Shown here one piece after another: positions 1 through 10,878 of a stretch of 64,000 nt of DNA; position 1 is the stretch's first letter, and each line of letters starts with the position of its first letter. The stretch is from Brucella oryzae. GTDB lineage: Bacteria > Pseudomonadota > Alphaproteobacteria > Rhizobiales > Rhizobiaceae. The stretch lies in the NCBI GenBank assembly GCA_012103035.1, contig JAAVLL010000001.1, forward strand, positions 1,710,501-1,774,500, written 5' to 3'. The notes beneath the pieces are model-generated. The model saw only the letters and a list, made by a program, of their open reading frames with translations, was not told the origin of the DNA and searched no databases. The translations under genes were made by a program, and so were the position numbers.

Positions 1-1505
1 GGCGCCATTCTCTCCGGTCTCGGTTTCAACGCCGAAGCACAACGCCAGCCGGCCTCCGCGTTTTCAGGTGGTTGGCGCATGCGCGTCGCACTCGCCGCCG
101 TTCTCTTTGCCGAACCAGACCTGCTGCTCCTCGACGAACCGACCAACTATCTCGACCTTGAAGGCGTGCTGTGGCTGGTCGACTATGTGAAGCGCTATCC
201 GCACACAGTCATCATCATCAGCCACGACCGCGATCTTTTGAACTCGGCGACCAGCTCGATCATGCATCTCGACCAGAAGAAGATCAGCTTCTGGCGAGGC
301 AACTACGATCAGTTCGAGCGCCAGCGCCACGAAATGCTGGAATTGCAGCAAAAGGCCCATGCCAAGCAGGAAGCCCACCGCAAGCATATGGAAAGCTTTG
401 TGGAGCGATTTCGCGCCAAGGCGACCAAGGCGCGGCAGGCACAGTCGCGCCTGAAGGCTTTGGAAAAGCTCAAGCCCATTGAGCTTTATGTTGAAAGCCA
501 TGTGCAGCCCTTCCGCTTTCCGGATGCGGAGAAGAAAGCCGCCTCCCCGATCATAGCTCTCGACAATGCGGATGTGGGCTACGTGCCGGGCAAGCCGGTG
601 CTGCGCAATGTGACGCTGCGCATCGACAATGACGACCGCATCGCGCTTCTCGGCTCGAACGGCAACGGCAAGTCGACGCTGGCCAAGCTGATTGCCGGTC
701 GCCTGACGCCCGAAAAGGGCACACTGACGGTTTCGCCCAACCTGAAGGTTGCCTTCTTCGCGCAGCATCAGCTGGATGACCTCATACCGGAAGACAATGC
801 CATCGAGCATGTGCGCAAGCTGATGCCGACGGAACCGGAGGCGAAAGTGCGCGCCCGCGTTGCGCAGATGGGGCTTTCAACCGAGAAAATGCTGACACCG
901 GCCAAAGACCTGTCCGGCGGCGAGAAAGCACGCCTTTTGATGGGGCTTGCAACCTTCCATGGTCCGAACCTGCTGATCCTCGACGAGCCGACCAACCATC
1001 TGGATATCGACAGCCGCGAAGAGCTTGTGCATGCGCTCAATGCTTTCAACGGCGCGGTTATCCTGATCGCCCACGACCGCCATCTGATCGAAGCCACGAT
1101 GGAACGGCTCTGGCTGGTCCGCGAAGGCGGCGTGAAGGCATTTGAAGGCGATCTCGATGAATACCGTCAGATCGTTCTGGCCGACGCCAAGGGAGAACCG
1201 GCCGCCGACCGCGACGATAGCGCCAGGGTCAACAAGGCAGAACAGCGAAAGCTCGCCGCCCAGAAGCGCGAATCCATGGCCCCTTGCAGAAAAAGATCAA
1301 GGAAACCGAAGCCTTGATTCAAAAACTGCAGAAACAGATTCAAGGCTTCACCGCGCAGCTTGAAGACCCTGCCCTTTACGAGAAGGAGCCGCAGAAGGCG
1401 ATCCGGATCAACAAGGACATGAGCGATGCCCGCTCCGCCCTTGCAGATGCTGAAGACAAGTGGCTGGAGCTTTCCACCGAATATGAAGAAGCAATGGCCG
1501 AATGA
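1..1505 (+). CDS. ABC-F family ATPase (YheS-like), 5' end outside window, one frameshift
   Basis: This is the C-terminal part of a soluble duplicated ATP-binding protein of the ABC-F (EF3/Uup) family. Members act on the ribosome or in translation rather than in transport. The reading frame is open from base 1. The first visible nucleotide-binding domain has its signature (FSGGW) and Walker B (DEPTNYLDLE), followed by the charged linker region. The second domain has Walker A (GSNGNGKST), signature (LSGGEKAR) and Walker B (DEPTNHLD). The tail is a coiled coil. Near base 1280 the frame shifts: one C is missing in a C run, and restoring it joins the ATPase to a coiled-coil tail ending at the TGA at 1503-1505. 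The resemblance is closest to YheS; the exact subfamily is inferred. Confidence 0.9.
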
Positions 1506-1522
1506 GCGCTTATTTCTGCCGT

Positions 1523-1653
1523 CTGACATCAACTCTCATTATGGGTTGATGTCAGCCTATTAACGGCAATCGGATTTGACGGCAAAATCCCTCTATTTTG
1601 TTGTCAAACTGTTTTGACGTCATTACTCTGTCAGCAACCCGAGTTGATGACAG
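1523..1653. promoter_or_regulatory. Inverted-repeat operator candidates upstream of the Fic gene
   Basis: Two inverted repeats share a half-site close to CTGwCAkCAAC. The first is perfect, with arms CTGACATCAAC at 1523-1533 and GTTGATGTCAG at 1545-1555. The second has one mismatch, with arms at 1628-1638 and 1643-1653, and ends 13 bases before the chosen Fic start codon. A weaker palindrome of TTGTCAAA type lies between them around 1600-1620. Repeated half-sites of this sort suggest binding of a dimeric regulator at the promoter. The regulator could be the winged-helix end of the Fic protein itself, which is inference. Confidence 0.55.
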
Positions 1654-1666
1654 AATCGACAATAAA

Positions 1667-2800
1667 ATGATCACCAAAGCCTACGACCTATCGGCAGCGG
1701 TCCACTATCATGCCGGAGCGTTTCCTCCCGCTTCTCTCGATTACGAGGCTCTGCTTGGCCCTCTTGAGGAGGCTGCAGCATCTCTAGCGCGTTACGATGC
1801 CAAAATGTCGAGCATGGTGAACAGCGAACTGTTTCTTGCCCCGCTGCGTCGTCAGGATGCAGTCAGTTCATCAAGAATGGAAGGTACGATCTCCACCATT
1901 GAGGAACTTTATCGCCTCGAAGCTGAAGAGGATGCGGGCGTTTCCGATCCCTACAGGGAAGCGCGCAACGACGATATAGAAACCTTCCTGTATTCCCGCG
2001 CGCTGCGCAACGCGCAACAGGCGCTGGCCGAAGGAGCGCCGTTGAGCGAACATCTGATCCGAACCGCCCACCAGCAATTGCTGTTTGCCGGGCGCGGTGC
2101 CCGCAAACGTCCAGGTTCCTACAAGAACGAGCAAAACTATATAGGCGAGCAGCGGCGGGAAAAAATCTACTATGTCCCGATCTCCCCAGAGCAGTTGGAA
2201 CCTGCCATGGGCGAATTGCTTCGTTTCATGAACGGAAATGCGATGCGCCCGCTCATTCGCACGGCTCTTGCGCATGTGGAGTTTGAAGCGCTCCACCCGT
2301 TCGAGGATGGCAACGGTCGGATTGGGCGTATGCTCATCACCCTGATGCTCTGGAAACTGGGAATCATCAGCCAGCCGAACTTCTTCGTTTCAGGATATTT
2401 TGAACAGCATAAGGATGAATATATAGAGAGAATGCGCCGTGTTTCCTCCGATGGCGACTGGACCGGCTGGAGCGTCTTCTTTCTGCAAGCCATGCACGCA
2501 CAGGCCACGGTCAATATTCAGACTGCGGACAGAATTTTTGCTCTGCATGGCGAAATGCGCGAACGGTTTCGCGAGGTCCTGAACTCCCAGTTCCACGATC
2601 AGGCGCTGGATTTTGTTTTCGCAAGTCCGGTCTTTCGTAATGACCGCTTCGTGGATCGTTCCGGCATTCCAGCCTCGTCGGCCCGTTTGCTATCGCGTCG
2701 GCTTGTCGAGGCCGGGCTGCTACGCACCATTGAGCCGTCATCAGGGCGACGGGCAGCACTCTATGCTTTTAGCCCCTTGCTCGAATTGCTGGATATCTGA
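1667..2800 (+). CDS. Fic-domain protein (adenylyltransferase family) with C-terminal winged helix
   Basis: An intact 377-residue Fic protein. Members transfer AMP, or another phosphate-containing group, to a protein hydroxyl. The catalytic motif HPFEDGNGR is complete around residue 210. An SxxxEG inhibitory motif (SSRMEG) sits near residues 67-72, ahead of the Fic core, as in N-terminally self-inhibited (class II) Fic proteins. The last ~70 residues look like a winged-helix DNA-binding domain, typical of the Fic_N/Fic/wHTH architecture. The frame stays open further upstream to 1598, but ATG 1667 begins a normal N-terminus and lies just after the inverted repeats. It is undamaged while its neighbours are frameshifted. 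Its position between unrelated housekeeping genes suggests an accessory gene. Confidence 0.88.
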   Translation: MITKAYDLSAAVHYHAGAFPPASLDYEALLGPLEEAAASLARYDAKMSSMVNSELFLAPLRRQDAVSSSRMEGTISTIEELYRLEAEEDAGVSDPYREARNDDIETFLYSRALRNAQQALAEGAPLSEHLIRTAHQQLLFAGRGARKRPGSYKNEQNYIGEQRREKIYYVPISPEQLEPAMGELLRFMNGNAMRPLIRTALAHVEFEALHPFEDGNGRIGRMLITLMLWKLGIISQPNFFVSGYFEQHKDEYIERMRRVSSDGDWTGWSVFFLQAMHAQATVNIQTADRIFALHGEMRERFREVLNSQFHDQALDFVFASPVFRNDRFVDRSGIPASSARLLSRRLVEAGLLRTIEPSSGRRAALYAFSPLLELLDI

Positions 2801-2953
2801 CGAACGGCGGAACCGTGTCCATGAACATTCCGTCTGAAGGAGAAACCGGCCTTCAGGGGCCTTTCGATCCGACTGGATCAGATCGGCGCTTTAAGTTCTT
2901 CTATTTCAAGCATAATCTTATCGATCCTCGTTTAACTCCGATCGGATTATGCT

Positions 2954-3520
2954 CTATTCAAACCTACGTCTGCGCAGGCGCGTGCGCATCAGGGCATAAA
3001 GACCGGTTGCACCGAGGATCAGACCGATCGTCGTATAGACCTCATCGGGTGTTTCCGCTCCGCGGCGCAGCACCAGATCGGCTTTTGAAAGTTGCAGCCC
3101 GTCCGTGTTTCCCTGCACCAGACGAAACGCGTAAAGCCCCGGAATGACCGGATCGATGTCACCCGCACTCTGACGCAGAACGCTGCCATCCTGCGGTCGG
3201 TCCGCATTGATGGAACCGCTGGTCGAAGCGAAATCAAGCCCCTGCGAAAGAACAGGCATCCCGTCGCGGCTGACGGCAAGCGTCACCGCCGAACGCCGTT
3301 CCGCAGGCACATAGCCCGGCAAGGGCGTCGCATCGATGAACACGCGCACCGGACCATCATCCGCCGACAGCCTGACTTCCTGTATCTTGAAGCCGCTCTG
3401 GCGGTTTTCCAGCATGGTCCAGCGGCCGATTTCGCTGCCGGTGAAATGACGCATATACCAAGGATAGCCAATGCCAAGGCCAAAACCCGCGACGATCATC
3501 AAAATGAATAGCGCCCGCAT
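2954..3520 (-). CDS. Conserved hypothetical membrane-anchored protein downstream of holC
   Basis: A 188-residue protein I cannot assign to a named family. The N-terminus is a hydrophobic segment (about residues 2-22). A periplasmic-type region of about 120 residues follows, rich in beta-prone sequence. A second hydrophobic segment lies near the C-terminus, before an Arg-rich tail (RTRLRRRRFE). The predicted topology is two membrane spans with a large extracytoplasmic domain. The start ATG at 3518-3520 overlaps the holC stop codon, so the two genes are probably translationally coupled. An earlier in-frame start would lie inside holC. Confidence 0.6.
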   Translation of the reverse strand: MRALFILMIVAGFGLGIGYPWYMRHFTGSEIGRWTMLENRQSGFKIQEVRLSADDGPVRVFIDATPLPGYVPAERRSAVTLAVSRDGMPVLSQGLDFASTSGSINADRPQDGSVLRQSAGDIDPVIPGLYAFRLVQGNTDGLQLSKADLVLRRGAETPDEVYTTIGLILGATGLYALMRTRLRRRRFE

Positions 3521-3968
3521 CACGCCTTTCGCTCCCAGCGTCGATCCGGTGCTTGCTGCCAGTAGGTCAAATCGTGGTTTCCAGCCTTGAAGCTTTTCCA
3601 TTGCCCCCGGGCAATATCGAGCTGTTCCTGATCGTGCCCGTCAAACATCACGACCAGGCGTTCATAGGCATCCGCCTGTTCCAGCCCTGCCCCTCAACGA
3701 GAAAGCGCACCGTCGCACCGTTGGGATTGGCTTCACTGGTGGTGAGCAGGACCGGCTGGTGTTCGGGATGAGGCTCCTTATCGGTGCCATGCGCCACGAA
3801 AGACGTATCGGAGAAGGTCCAGAGCAGGCCATCCAGCGCATCGCGTCTTTCCTCGCTGACAGTCTGGATCGCGACGCGCCAGCCGCGCCCGAGCGAGCGC
3901 TCGACCAGACCCGGCAAGGCCTCGTCGAGTGTCGATTCCGTCAGATGGTAGAAGAGGATTTCCGCCAT
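3520..3968 (-). CDS. holC: DNA polymerase III chi subunit, one frameshift
   Basis: The chi subunit bridges the clamp loader to single-stranded-DNA-binding protein. The N-terminus (MAEILFYHLTES) and the conserved tail (VVMFDGHDQEQLDIARGQWK, then YWQQ) are typical of alphaproteobacterial HolC. The frame breaks near 3685, where a G run (C run on the plus strand) is one base short. Restoring it gives a normal protein of about 149 residues that ends by overlapping the start of the next gene. It lies just downstream of pepA on the same strand, a common order in this group. Confidence 0.88.
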
Positions 3969-4030
3969 GCATTATCCGTTTCGGGAACGGGTGAAGAAAT
4001 TGATTCCGCTTCTCCACCCATCCTGTTGTT

Positions 4031-5528
4031 TTAGCTTTCGAAATGATCCCGGACAAGACGGTCCAGCAGGCGCACGCCATAGCCGGAAGCCCATGTCTGG
4101 CTATATTCGCTGGCAGGCGACCCCATGGCCGTTCCCGCAACGTCGAGATGCGCCCAAGGAGTCTCACCGACGAAACGCTTGAGGAACTGCGCTGCCGTAA
4201 TCGATCCGCCATAACGGCCAGAGCTGTTCTTCATATCGGCAAACTTCGAATCGATCATCTTGTCATATTCGGTGCCGAGCGGCAGGCGCCACAGCTTTTC
4301 GCCGGTCGACTGGCCCGCATCGTAAAGCTGGTCCGCAAGCTCGTCGTCATTGGAGAAGAGGCCTGCATGATACTGGCCAAGCGCGACCATGACCGCGCCC
4401 GTGAGCGTGGCCAGATTGATGATGAAGCGCGGCTTGAAACGGTCATTCGTGTAGTGCAGCGCATCGGCGAGAACGAGACGGCCTTCGGCATCGGTATTGA
4501 TGACTTCAATCGTCTGACCGGACATGGATGTCACGATGTCGCCCGGACGCTGGGCATTGCCATCGGGCATGTTTTCGACAAGGCCGATCACGCCAATGGC
4601 GTTAACCTTCGCCTTGCGACCTGCCAGCGCGCGCATCAGGCCGGTGACAGCTGCCGCACCACCCATGTCGCCTTTCATGTCTTCCATGCCGCCAGCAGGC
4701 TTGATGGAGATGCCGCCCGTATCGAACACCACGCCCTTGCCGACGAAGGCAACCGGCTTTTCCTTGCTCTTCGCGCCCTGCCATTCCATGACGACCAACC
4801 GCGGGGACGAACCGAGCCCTGCGCCACGCCCAGAAGCGCGCCCATGCCGAGCTTCTTCATTTCCTTTTCGCCCAGCACCTCGACCTTGACGCCAAGCTTT
4901 TCGAGCTTTTCAGCTTCCTGCGCGAACTCCACCGGACCAAGAATATTCGCAGGCTCATTGACGAGATTGCGCGCCTGGATCACACCGTCCGCGACCGCTT
5001 CTGCAACTTCGAAGGCACGCTTTGCCGTATGCGGGTCAGCAACGCAGATGCTGATCTTGGCCGCATGTTTCGGATCGCCGCCATTTTCCTCATTGTTCTT
5101 GCGCGTCTTGTAGCGTTCAAACTTGTAAGAGCGCAGGATCATGCCAAGCGCCAGATCTGCTGCTTCGTCACCGGCGATGGTGGTTTCAGGCAATGCCAGC
5201 GTTACAGTCGCGCGCTCCGCCTTGCCGATTCGCGAAAATGCAGCCCCACCGATCTTCAGCCAGTCGTCATTGCCAAGCTTGCCGGTTTCGCCAACGCCGA
5301 CCAGAACGATCTTGTCCACGCCGCTGGAAGTTGTCTCAATCGCTTCCGCCGTCTTGCCGAGAGCGCCGGTAAAGCCGGAAATTTCGGCAATCCGCTTGAT
5401 CTTTTCCGCACCGCCGACGGCCTCAGCCGCTTCATCCGCAAAACCACCGCCCTCGGCGACGAGAACGATGGATACGCCTTTTCCGGTACTGCAAAATCGC
5501 TGAAAGAGATCGAAGGACGTTTAGACAT
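4031..5528 (-). CDS. pepA: Leucyl aminopeptidase (M17), two frameshifts
   Basis: A cytosolic di-metal aminopeptidase that removes N-terminal residues from peptides. The C-terminal catalytic domain is clear: [20 protein letters not shown] carries the metal and active-site Lys region, and [14 protein letters not shown] is the M17 family signature. The start is ATG 5526-5528 (MSKRPSISF). Two breaks split it, near 5485 (an A run one base short) and near 4800 (a C run one base short). The repaired length is about 498 residues, normal for the family. Transcription runs toward holC. Confidence 0.92.
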
Positions 5529-5903
5529 GACAACTCCAAACTTGGTGTTGATTTGAGAATGACACGATTGTGTCGCGACTTTTCCCCACTCATGTGAGAC
5601 GAATATGGCGAAACAGCAAGAGCAGATCCCAGATTGTTCCAGTTTTAGGTTGAGGAAAACCGTGCAATACACAATCGCAAATCCGTCTTCCCCACCGCTT
5701 GCAAAAACTGGTTGCCATCAGCCCACTCATCACCCATTAAGGGAAACAGCAGAGCTGGTGTCTTCATGATGCTTTTAGTAATCTGTTAACTGCGTTTATT
5801 GGGTCAATCTTAGCCAAGCGTCATTAAGTTTAGTGATTATCACGAGCATTGCAGCCTTTTCGGGCGCGTGCCCTTCAACGGAACCGGGATGTAGACTCCA
5901 CCT
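5529..5903. other. Divergent intergenic region pepA / lptF
   Basis: A 375-base AT-richer spacer between two divergent operons. It must hold both promoters. I see no convincing small gene, RNA or strong terminator in it. Confidence 0.5.
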
Positions 5904-7110
5904 ATGCGATTGATCGAGTTATACATCTTGCGCCGGGTGGCGATCATGTTCCTCGCAGTGCTTGGGGCGGCAGTCGGTATTACCTGGACCGTGCAGGTGC
6001 TCCAGCGCATCGACTTTCTGACCACAAGCGGACAGACATTCCAGACCATCGTTCAGTTCAGTTCGCTGTTGATTCCATCGGCCATCCCGCTCGTGATGCC
6101 GTTTGCCCTGATTATTGCGATCACGCAGACGCTGTCCACCATGAACCAGGATTCCGAGTTGGTCGTCATCAATGCATCGGGCGCGCCGCAGCGCGGTGAT
6201 GCGTCCCATCCTGATTCTTGCGGCCGTGATTTCCGTCGTCTCGTTTCTCGTCGCCAATTATGTCGATCCTTATGCGCGCATGAACATGCGCGCCATGATC
6301 GCCAATGCCAGCGCTGATCTGATGAATGTCATCGTTCAGGAAGGCAATTTCCGCAAGCTGGCGGATAATCTCTATATTCAGGTGGCGGAGCGGCGCGCCG
6401 ACGGCAGCATTGGCGGGCTTTTCATCGCCGATTCCCGCGATCCGTCGCTCGATCTCATCTATTACGCTGCGGATGGCGCGATTGCGTCGACGCCGACCGG
6501 CGACATGCTGTTGATGCAGAATGGCGAAGTGCAGCGGCGTGATGTGTCCGATGGCACGGTTTCGATCATCAAGTTCAATTCCTATGCTTTCGATCTCAGC
6601 CAGTTCGCCTCAGCCGGTGACGATTTCGTCATCTATGCAAAAGACCGTCCGCTATCCTATCTGTTGAACCCGGACCCGAACGACCCGATCCTGCAAACCC
6701 GCCCGCTGCGCTACAAGGCCGAATTGCACCGGCGCCTGACACAATGGCTCTATCCGGTTGTCTTTGCGATGATTGCGCTGGCTTTTGCAGGCGATTCCCG
6801 TTCGCACCGCGAAGCACGTGTTTCGGCCTCCTTCTCGGCAATCAGTACTGCGCTTCTCGTCTATTGGGCGGGTTATTTCGCATCGGATCGCGCAGACAAG
6901 GACGCTGGCTATATCGTCGTCATGTACCTTGTCCCGCTCGCCGTCATTCTTGTGACGGGCTTTGCTCTCGCCACCGGGCGGCGGATCGGCCTGCCGGACA
7001 AATGGAACGACCGCATTCTCGACAATTTCGACAGTCTGAGAAACCGTGCCTCGGAACTTTATGCCCGTTTCACCGGGCGCTCGCGCAATAATGCCGGAGG
7101 CCAGGCATGA
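5904..7110 (+). CDS. lptF: LPS export permease LptF, one frameshift
   Basis: One of two inner-membrane permeases of the LptB2FG complex that lifts lipopolysaccharide out of the inner membrane. The N-terminus (MRLIELYILRR) and first membrane segments are typical of YjgP/YjgQ proteins. A periplasmic beta-jellyroll region follows, then the C-terminal membrane helices around 6740-6990. The frame breaks near 6185 in a short CG repeat (two bases missing or one extra). The stop overlaps the lptG start (ATGA at 7107), which indicates translational coupling. Confidence 0.92.
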
Positions 7111-8192
7111 TCGGTTGGACGCTCGGGCGCTATTTCTTCATCCGCTATGTGCAGATTACACTTTATTTTCTGCTCGGCATTTTTGCGTTGGCATTGCTTC
7201 TCGATTTCACCGAGAACGCCAGCAAGCTTTCCAATCTGCCGGACTATTCGGTGTGGGCGGCGCTTGCTCTTTCCGCCATGCGCGTGCCCTTCATCATGCA
7301 GCAGATGATCCCCTTCGTGGCATTGTTTTCCGCAATGGCAACGCTCATCTCGCTGAACCGGAAATACGAACTGGTCGTTGCGCGCTCCGTCGGCGTTTCG
7401 GCCTGGCAGTTCCTTTGCCTGCCTGTTTCGGTGCTTTCCTGTTCGGTCTTGCCACGATCTTCATTCTCAATCCATTCGCCGCTTACGGCTTTGCCAAGGC
7501 TGATGAAATCGCGTCGACATGGAAGACCGGCAAGGTGACTGACGTTTCCGCCCTGCGCGATCCGTGGCTGCGCCAGAAGACCGATGAAGGCGAAACCATC
7601 ATCGGCGCAAAAGCATTCTGGATCAGGGTGCGACCCTTGCCGACGCGACATTCATTCAGTTCGATGAAAAGAAGAACATCAAGGAACGCTACGACGCCCG
7701 GACAGCACAGTTGAAGGACGGCTACTGGGAGCTTACCGATGTGACGCGATTCGCACGCGGCGAAGAACCCCAGAAAATGGCGAGTTTCCGGATAGAGACA
7801 CAGTTGCGTCCCGAATATGTGGAAGAGAAGCTCGCAACGCCGGATACGATTCCGTTCACACAATTGCGCCACAAGATCGAAGTCGCGCGTTCCTTCGGTT
7901 ACTCCGCAAACGCATTTGACATGCAATACCAGTCACTTCTGGCGTTGCCGGCATTGCTGATGGCAATGACTCTCATTGCTGCAACAGTATCGTTGAAATT
8001 TGTGCGATTTGGTCAGTCGGGAGCGATGATTCTGGGTGGCGTTATCGCAGGCTTCATGCTTTATGTCGTTTCGGTGCTGGTGAAGGCATTCGGGAATGCG
8101 GGATTCGTTCCGCCGTTCGTGGCTGCCTGGGTTCCGGTTGTTATCGCGACATTCTTTGGTGTCTCCTTTTGTTGCATAAGGAGGATGGTTAG
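7107..8192 (+). CDS. lptG: LPS export permease LptG, three frameshifts
   Basis: The partner permease of LptF in LptB2FG. The N-terminal membrane segment (FFIRYVQITLYFLLGIFALA) and helices around 7900-8160 match the family. Breaks lie near 7440, near 7620 and near 8168 (a T run one base short). Repairing the last gives a C-terminus ...FLLHKEDG with TAG at 8190-8192. That stop shares a base with the GTG start of lptD. Confidence 0.9.
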
Positions 8193-10589
8193 TGGGTTTG
8201 AGTAGCGCCCGCATGGTATTGCCCCATTCACTCGCGTCTTGCGCGCGGGACTGCCTTGGTGTGCGTCCTTGCTTCACCTTTCATTTCTGTCGCAGCCCTG
8301 CCCTCGCCTGCATTGGCACAGGACGCCCTGGCTTCCAATTACCAGAGTGATCCGAATGCGCGTATGCTTCTGCAAGCTGACGAGCTCGTCTATGACCGCG
8401 ATGTGAATACCGTCACCGCGCAGGGCAAGGTGCGTATCGAATATGACGGCAATCGTCTCGTTGCCGACAAGGTCACCTATAATCAGCAAACGCGGCGCAT
8501 GACCGCGACGGGGAATGTTGAAATCGTCGAGCGCGACGGCAACAAGATTTACTCCGACCATATGGACGTCACCGACAGTTTCCGCGACGGCTTTGTAAAT
8601 GGCCTGCGCGTCGAGACGACGGACAACACCCGCTTCGCAGCCGAGAGCGCGGAGCGCAGCAATGGCGAGATAACGACGTTCAACAACGGCGTTTATACGG
8701 CCTGTGAACCCTGCGCGAAGAATCCGGACAAGCCGGTTCTCTGGCAGATCAAGGCACGCAAGATCATCTGGAACAGCACGACGAAAACGGTCCGCTTCGA
8801 ACATGGCCGCTTCGAGTTATTCGGCATGCCGCTTGCCTGGTTCCCGGCATTCGAGATGGCCGACCCGACGGTGAAGCGCAAGAGCGGCTTCCTGTTTCCG
8901 GGTTTCGCCTACAAGGACGATCTCGGCTTCGGCATCAAGAACTCATATTTCTGGGCTCTCGCCCCGAATTATGATCTGACGCTATCCACGACTGCCTATA
9001 CCAAGCAGGGCTTCCTGACCGAAGCCGAGTGGCGTCATCGCCTCGAAAACGGCACTTATAATCTTCGCATCGCGGGCATTCATCAAAGCAAGCCTGAAGA
9101 ATTCAGCGCTGATTCCGTAGATCATTACGAAGACAATCGTGGCATGGTCGCCTCGAAAGGCGATTTCGATCTCAATTCGCGCTGGCGTTTTGGTTGGGAT
9201 GTGATGGCACAGACCGACCGGAATTTCAGCCGCACCTACGGTCTTGAAGGCTATAGTGCCGAAACTCAGGTATCGAAAATATATCTTACGGGCATCAACA
9301 ACCGTAATTATTTCGACCTGAATTTCTATCGCTTCAATGTGCAGGAATCTTTGCTCGCGAATAACCCGAACGAGATGCACTCGAAGCAGCCCTGGGTTTT
9401 CCCGAGCCTCGACTATTCTTACACATTGCCGGAACCGGTCTATGGCGGTGAACTGAACTTCAACGCCAATCTGCAGGTTCTATATCGACAGAATGCAAAT
9501 TATACTCCAGCGATTAGAGATCTTAGCGGGAATCTTATTGGCCCACGATATCCCCGTGTTCCTGGCTTCGACGGAACCAATGCGCGCCTGACGACCGAAG
9601 CGGAATGGAAGCGTACCTTCATCACGCCTGCCGGTCTGGTCATCACGCCATTGCTGGCATTGCGTGGGGACGCCATCGGCGCCAATACGAACTTCAATCT
9701 GACAGATGCCGGCTATACGGATGCGCTTGTGCGTTCCGAAGCATTGCGGGCCATGGCAACCGCCGGGCTTGAACTGCGCTGGCCGATCCTGTTTTCGACC
9801 ACGAGCTCGACCCATATCATCGAGCCGATCGCTCAGATTTATGTTCGCAACAACGAACGCTATGCAGGCGAATTGCCGAATGAAGACGCCCAGAGCTTTG
9901 TCTTCGACGCGACGAACCTGTTCTCGCGCGACAAGTTCTCCGGTTATGATCGTGTCGAAGGTGGCACTCGTGCCAATCTCGGACTGCGCTATTCGGGTAA
10001 CTTCAATAATAGCGATTGGTCTCTGTACGCCCTCGGTGGTCAGTCGTTCCAGCTGGGTGGCGTAAACTCGTACGGCACGAGCGACTTCCTGAACATCGGC
10101 GCAGACTCCGGCCTGCAGGATGCGCGTTCCGACTATGTGGCTATGATTGGCACGTCCAACTCGACCGGTCTGGCCCTTGCAGCTCGCGGCCGCTTTGACA
10201 AGGACAGTTTCTCTGTTCAGCGCGGCGAACTTGAAGCCCAGCAGAGCTGGCAGAAGCTGACCGTCTCCGCGCAATATGCCTATATCGCCCCGCAACCGGC
10301 TTACGGTTATAATGATCTCCGTCAGGAAGTCACAGGGTCCGCTACGGCGCGTGTCAATACGAATTGGCGCGTATTTGGCTCGAGTACTTATGACATGGTA
10401 TCGGAAACACTGGTTCGGGCCTCAGCCGGGCTTGCTTATGACGATGAATGCTTCACGTACTCGATGGCTTACGTGCAAACACGTAACCCGTCTCGCGATG
10501 GGATAGATGATAAGCCGTCCCATAGTATCGGCTTCAACATCTCGCTCCGCACTTTGGGTGACATTGGCAGCGGTAATCAGACTTTCTAA
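8192..10589 (+). CDS. lptD: LPS-assembly outer-membrane protein LptD, frameshift near 5' end
   Basis: The outer-membrane beta-barrel that inserts LPS into the outer leaflet together with LptE. The protein has a signal sequence ending ...ALPSPALAQD, then an OstA-type N-terminal domain (MLLQADELVYDRDVNTVTAQGKV and following), then a barrel of about 600 residues. I chose GTG 8192 because a strong ribosome-binding site (AGGAGG at 8179-8184) lies 7 bases before it. This needs one extra base removed near 8247 to connect to the main frame, which by itself begins only at TTG 8256. The C-terminus ends with aromatic-rich strands as expected for a barrel. Confidence 0.92.
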
Positions 10590-10597
10590 ACTTGATG

Positions 10598-10629
10598 GAC
10601 CGGAAGCATTGGAAATGCTTTCGGTCTTT
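10598..10629 (+). terminator. Rho-independent-type terminator after lptD
   Basis: An interrupted stem pairs GACCG plus AAGCAT at 10598-10609 with ATGCTT plus CGGTC ending at 10626. A short T-rich tail follows. It lies 9 bases after the lptD stop, so surA-pdxA-rsmA may use their own promoter in the following 250 bases. Confidence 0.6.
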
Positions 10630-10878
10630 CCATTACATTTGATAAAGAGATTTGCACCTCATAGCCTGATTTGGCTTCCTTTTTGCAGTATTCAAACGAT
10701 ACAAGCTTCCTAAAATAGCTTTAGGGTCATTGTTTCGCCGCACTGGGTCATCTATACAGGCAGCTTATGATCAGCCACTGATATGATTGCTTGCTGGGCT
10801 CAATAGTGGCAAAGACTATAACGGAATATGTCCGGTAAGGATTGTCGTTTGTCGGCCGGAAGGAATCGGGAAAGAAAG

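Noticed and set aside
2842..2865. Hairpin between the Fic gene and the convergent membrane-protein gene
   Set aside because: The GGCC arms pair, but the rest of the stem does not align well, so it is too weak to call a terminator.
4043..5113. Long open frame antisense to pepA
   Set aside because: It lies fully opposite a well-supported gene, and its Arg/Ala/His-rich translation is the usual product of GC-rich antisense.
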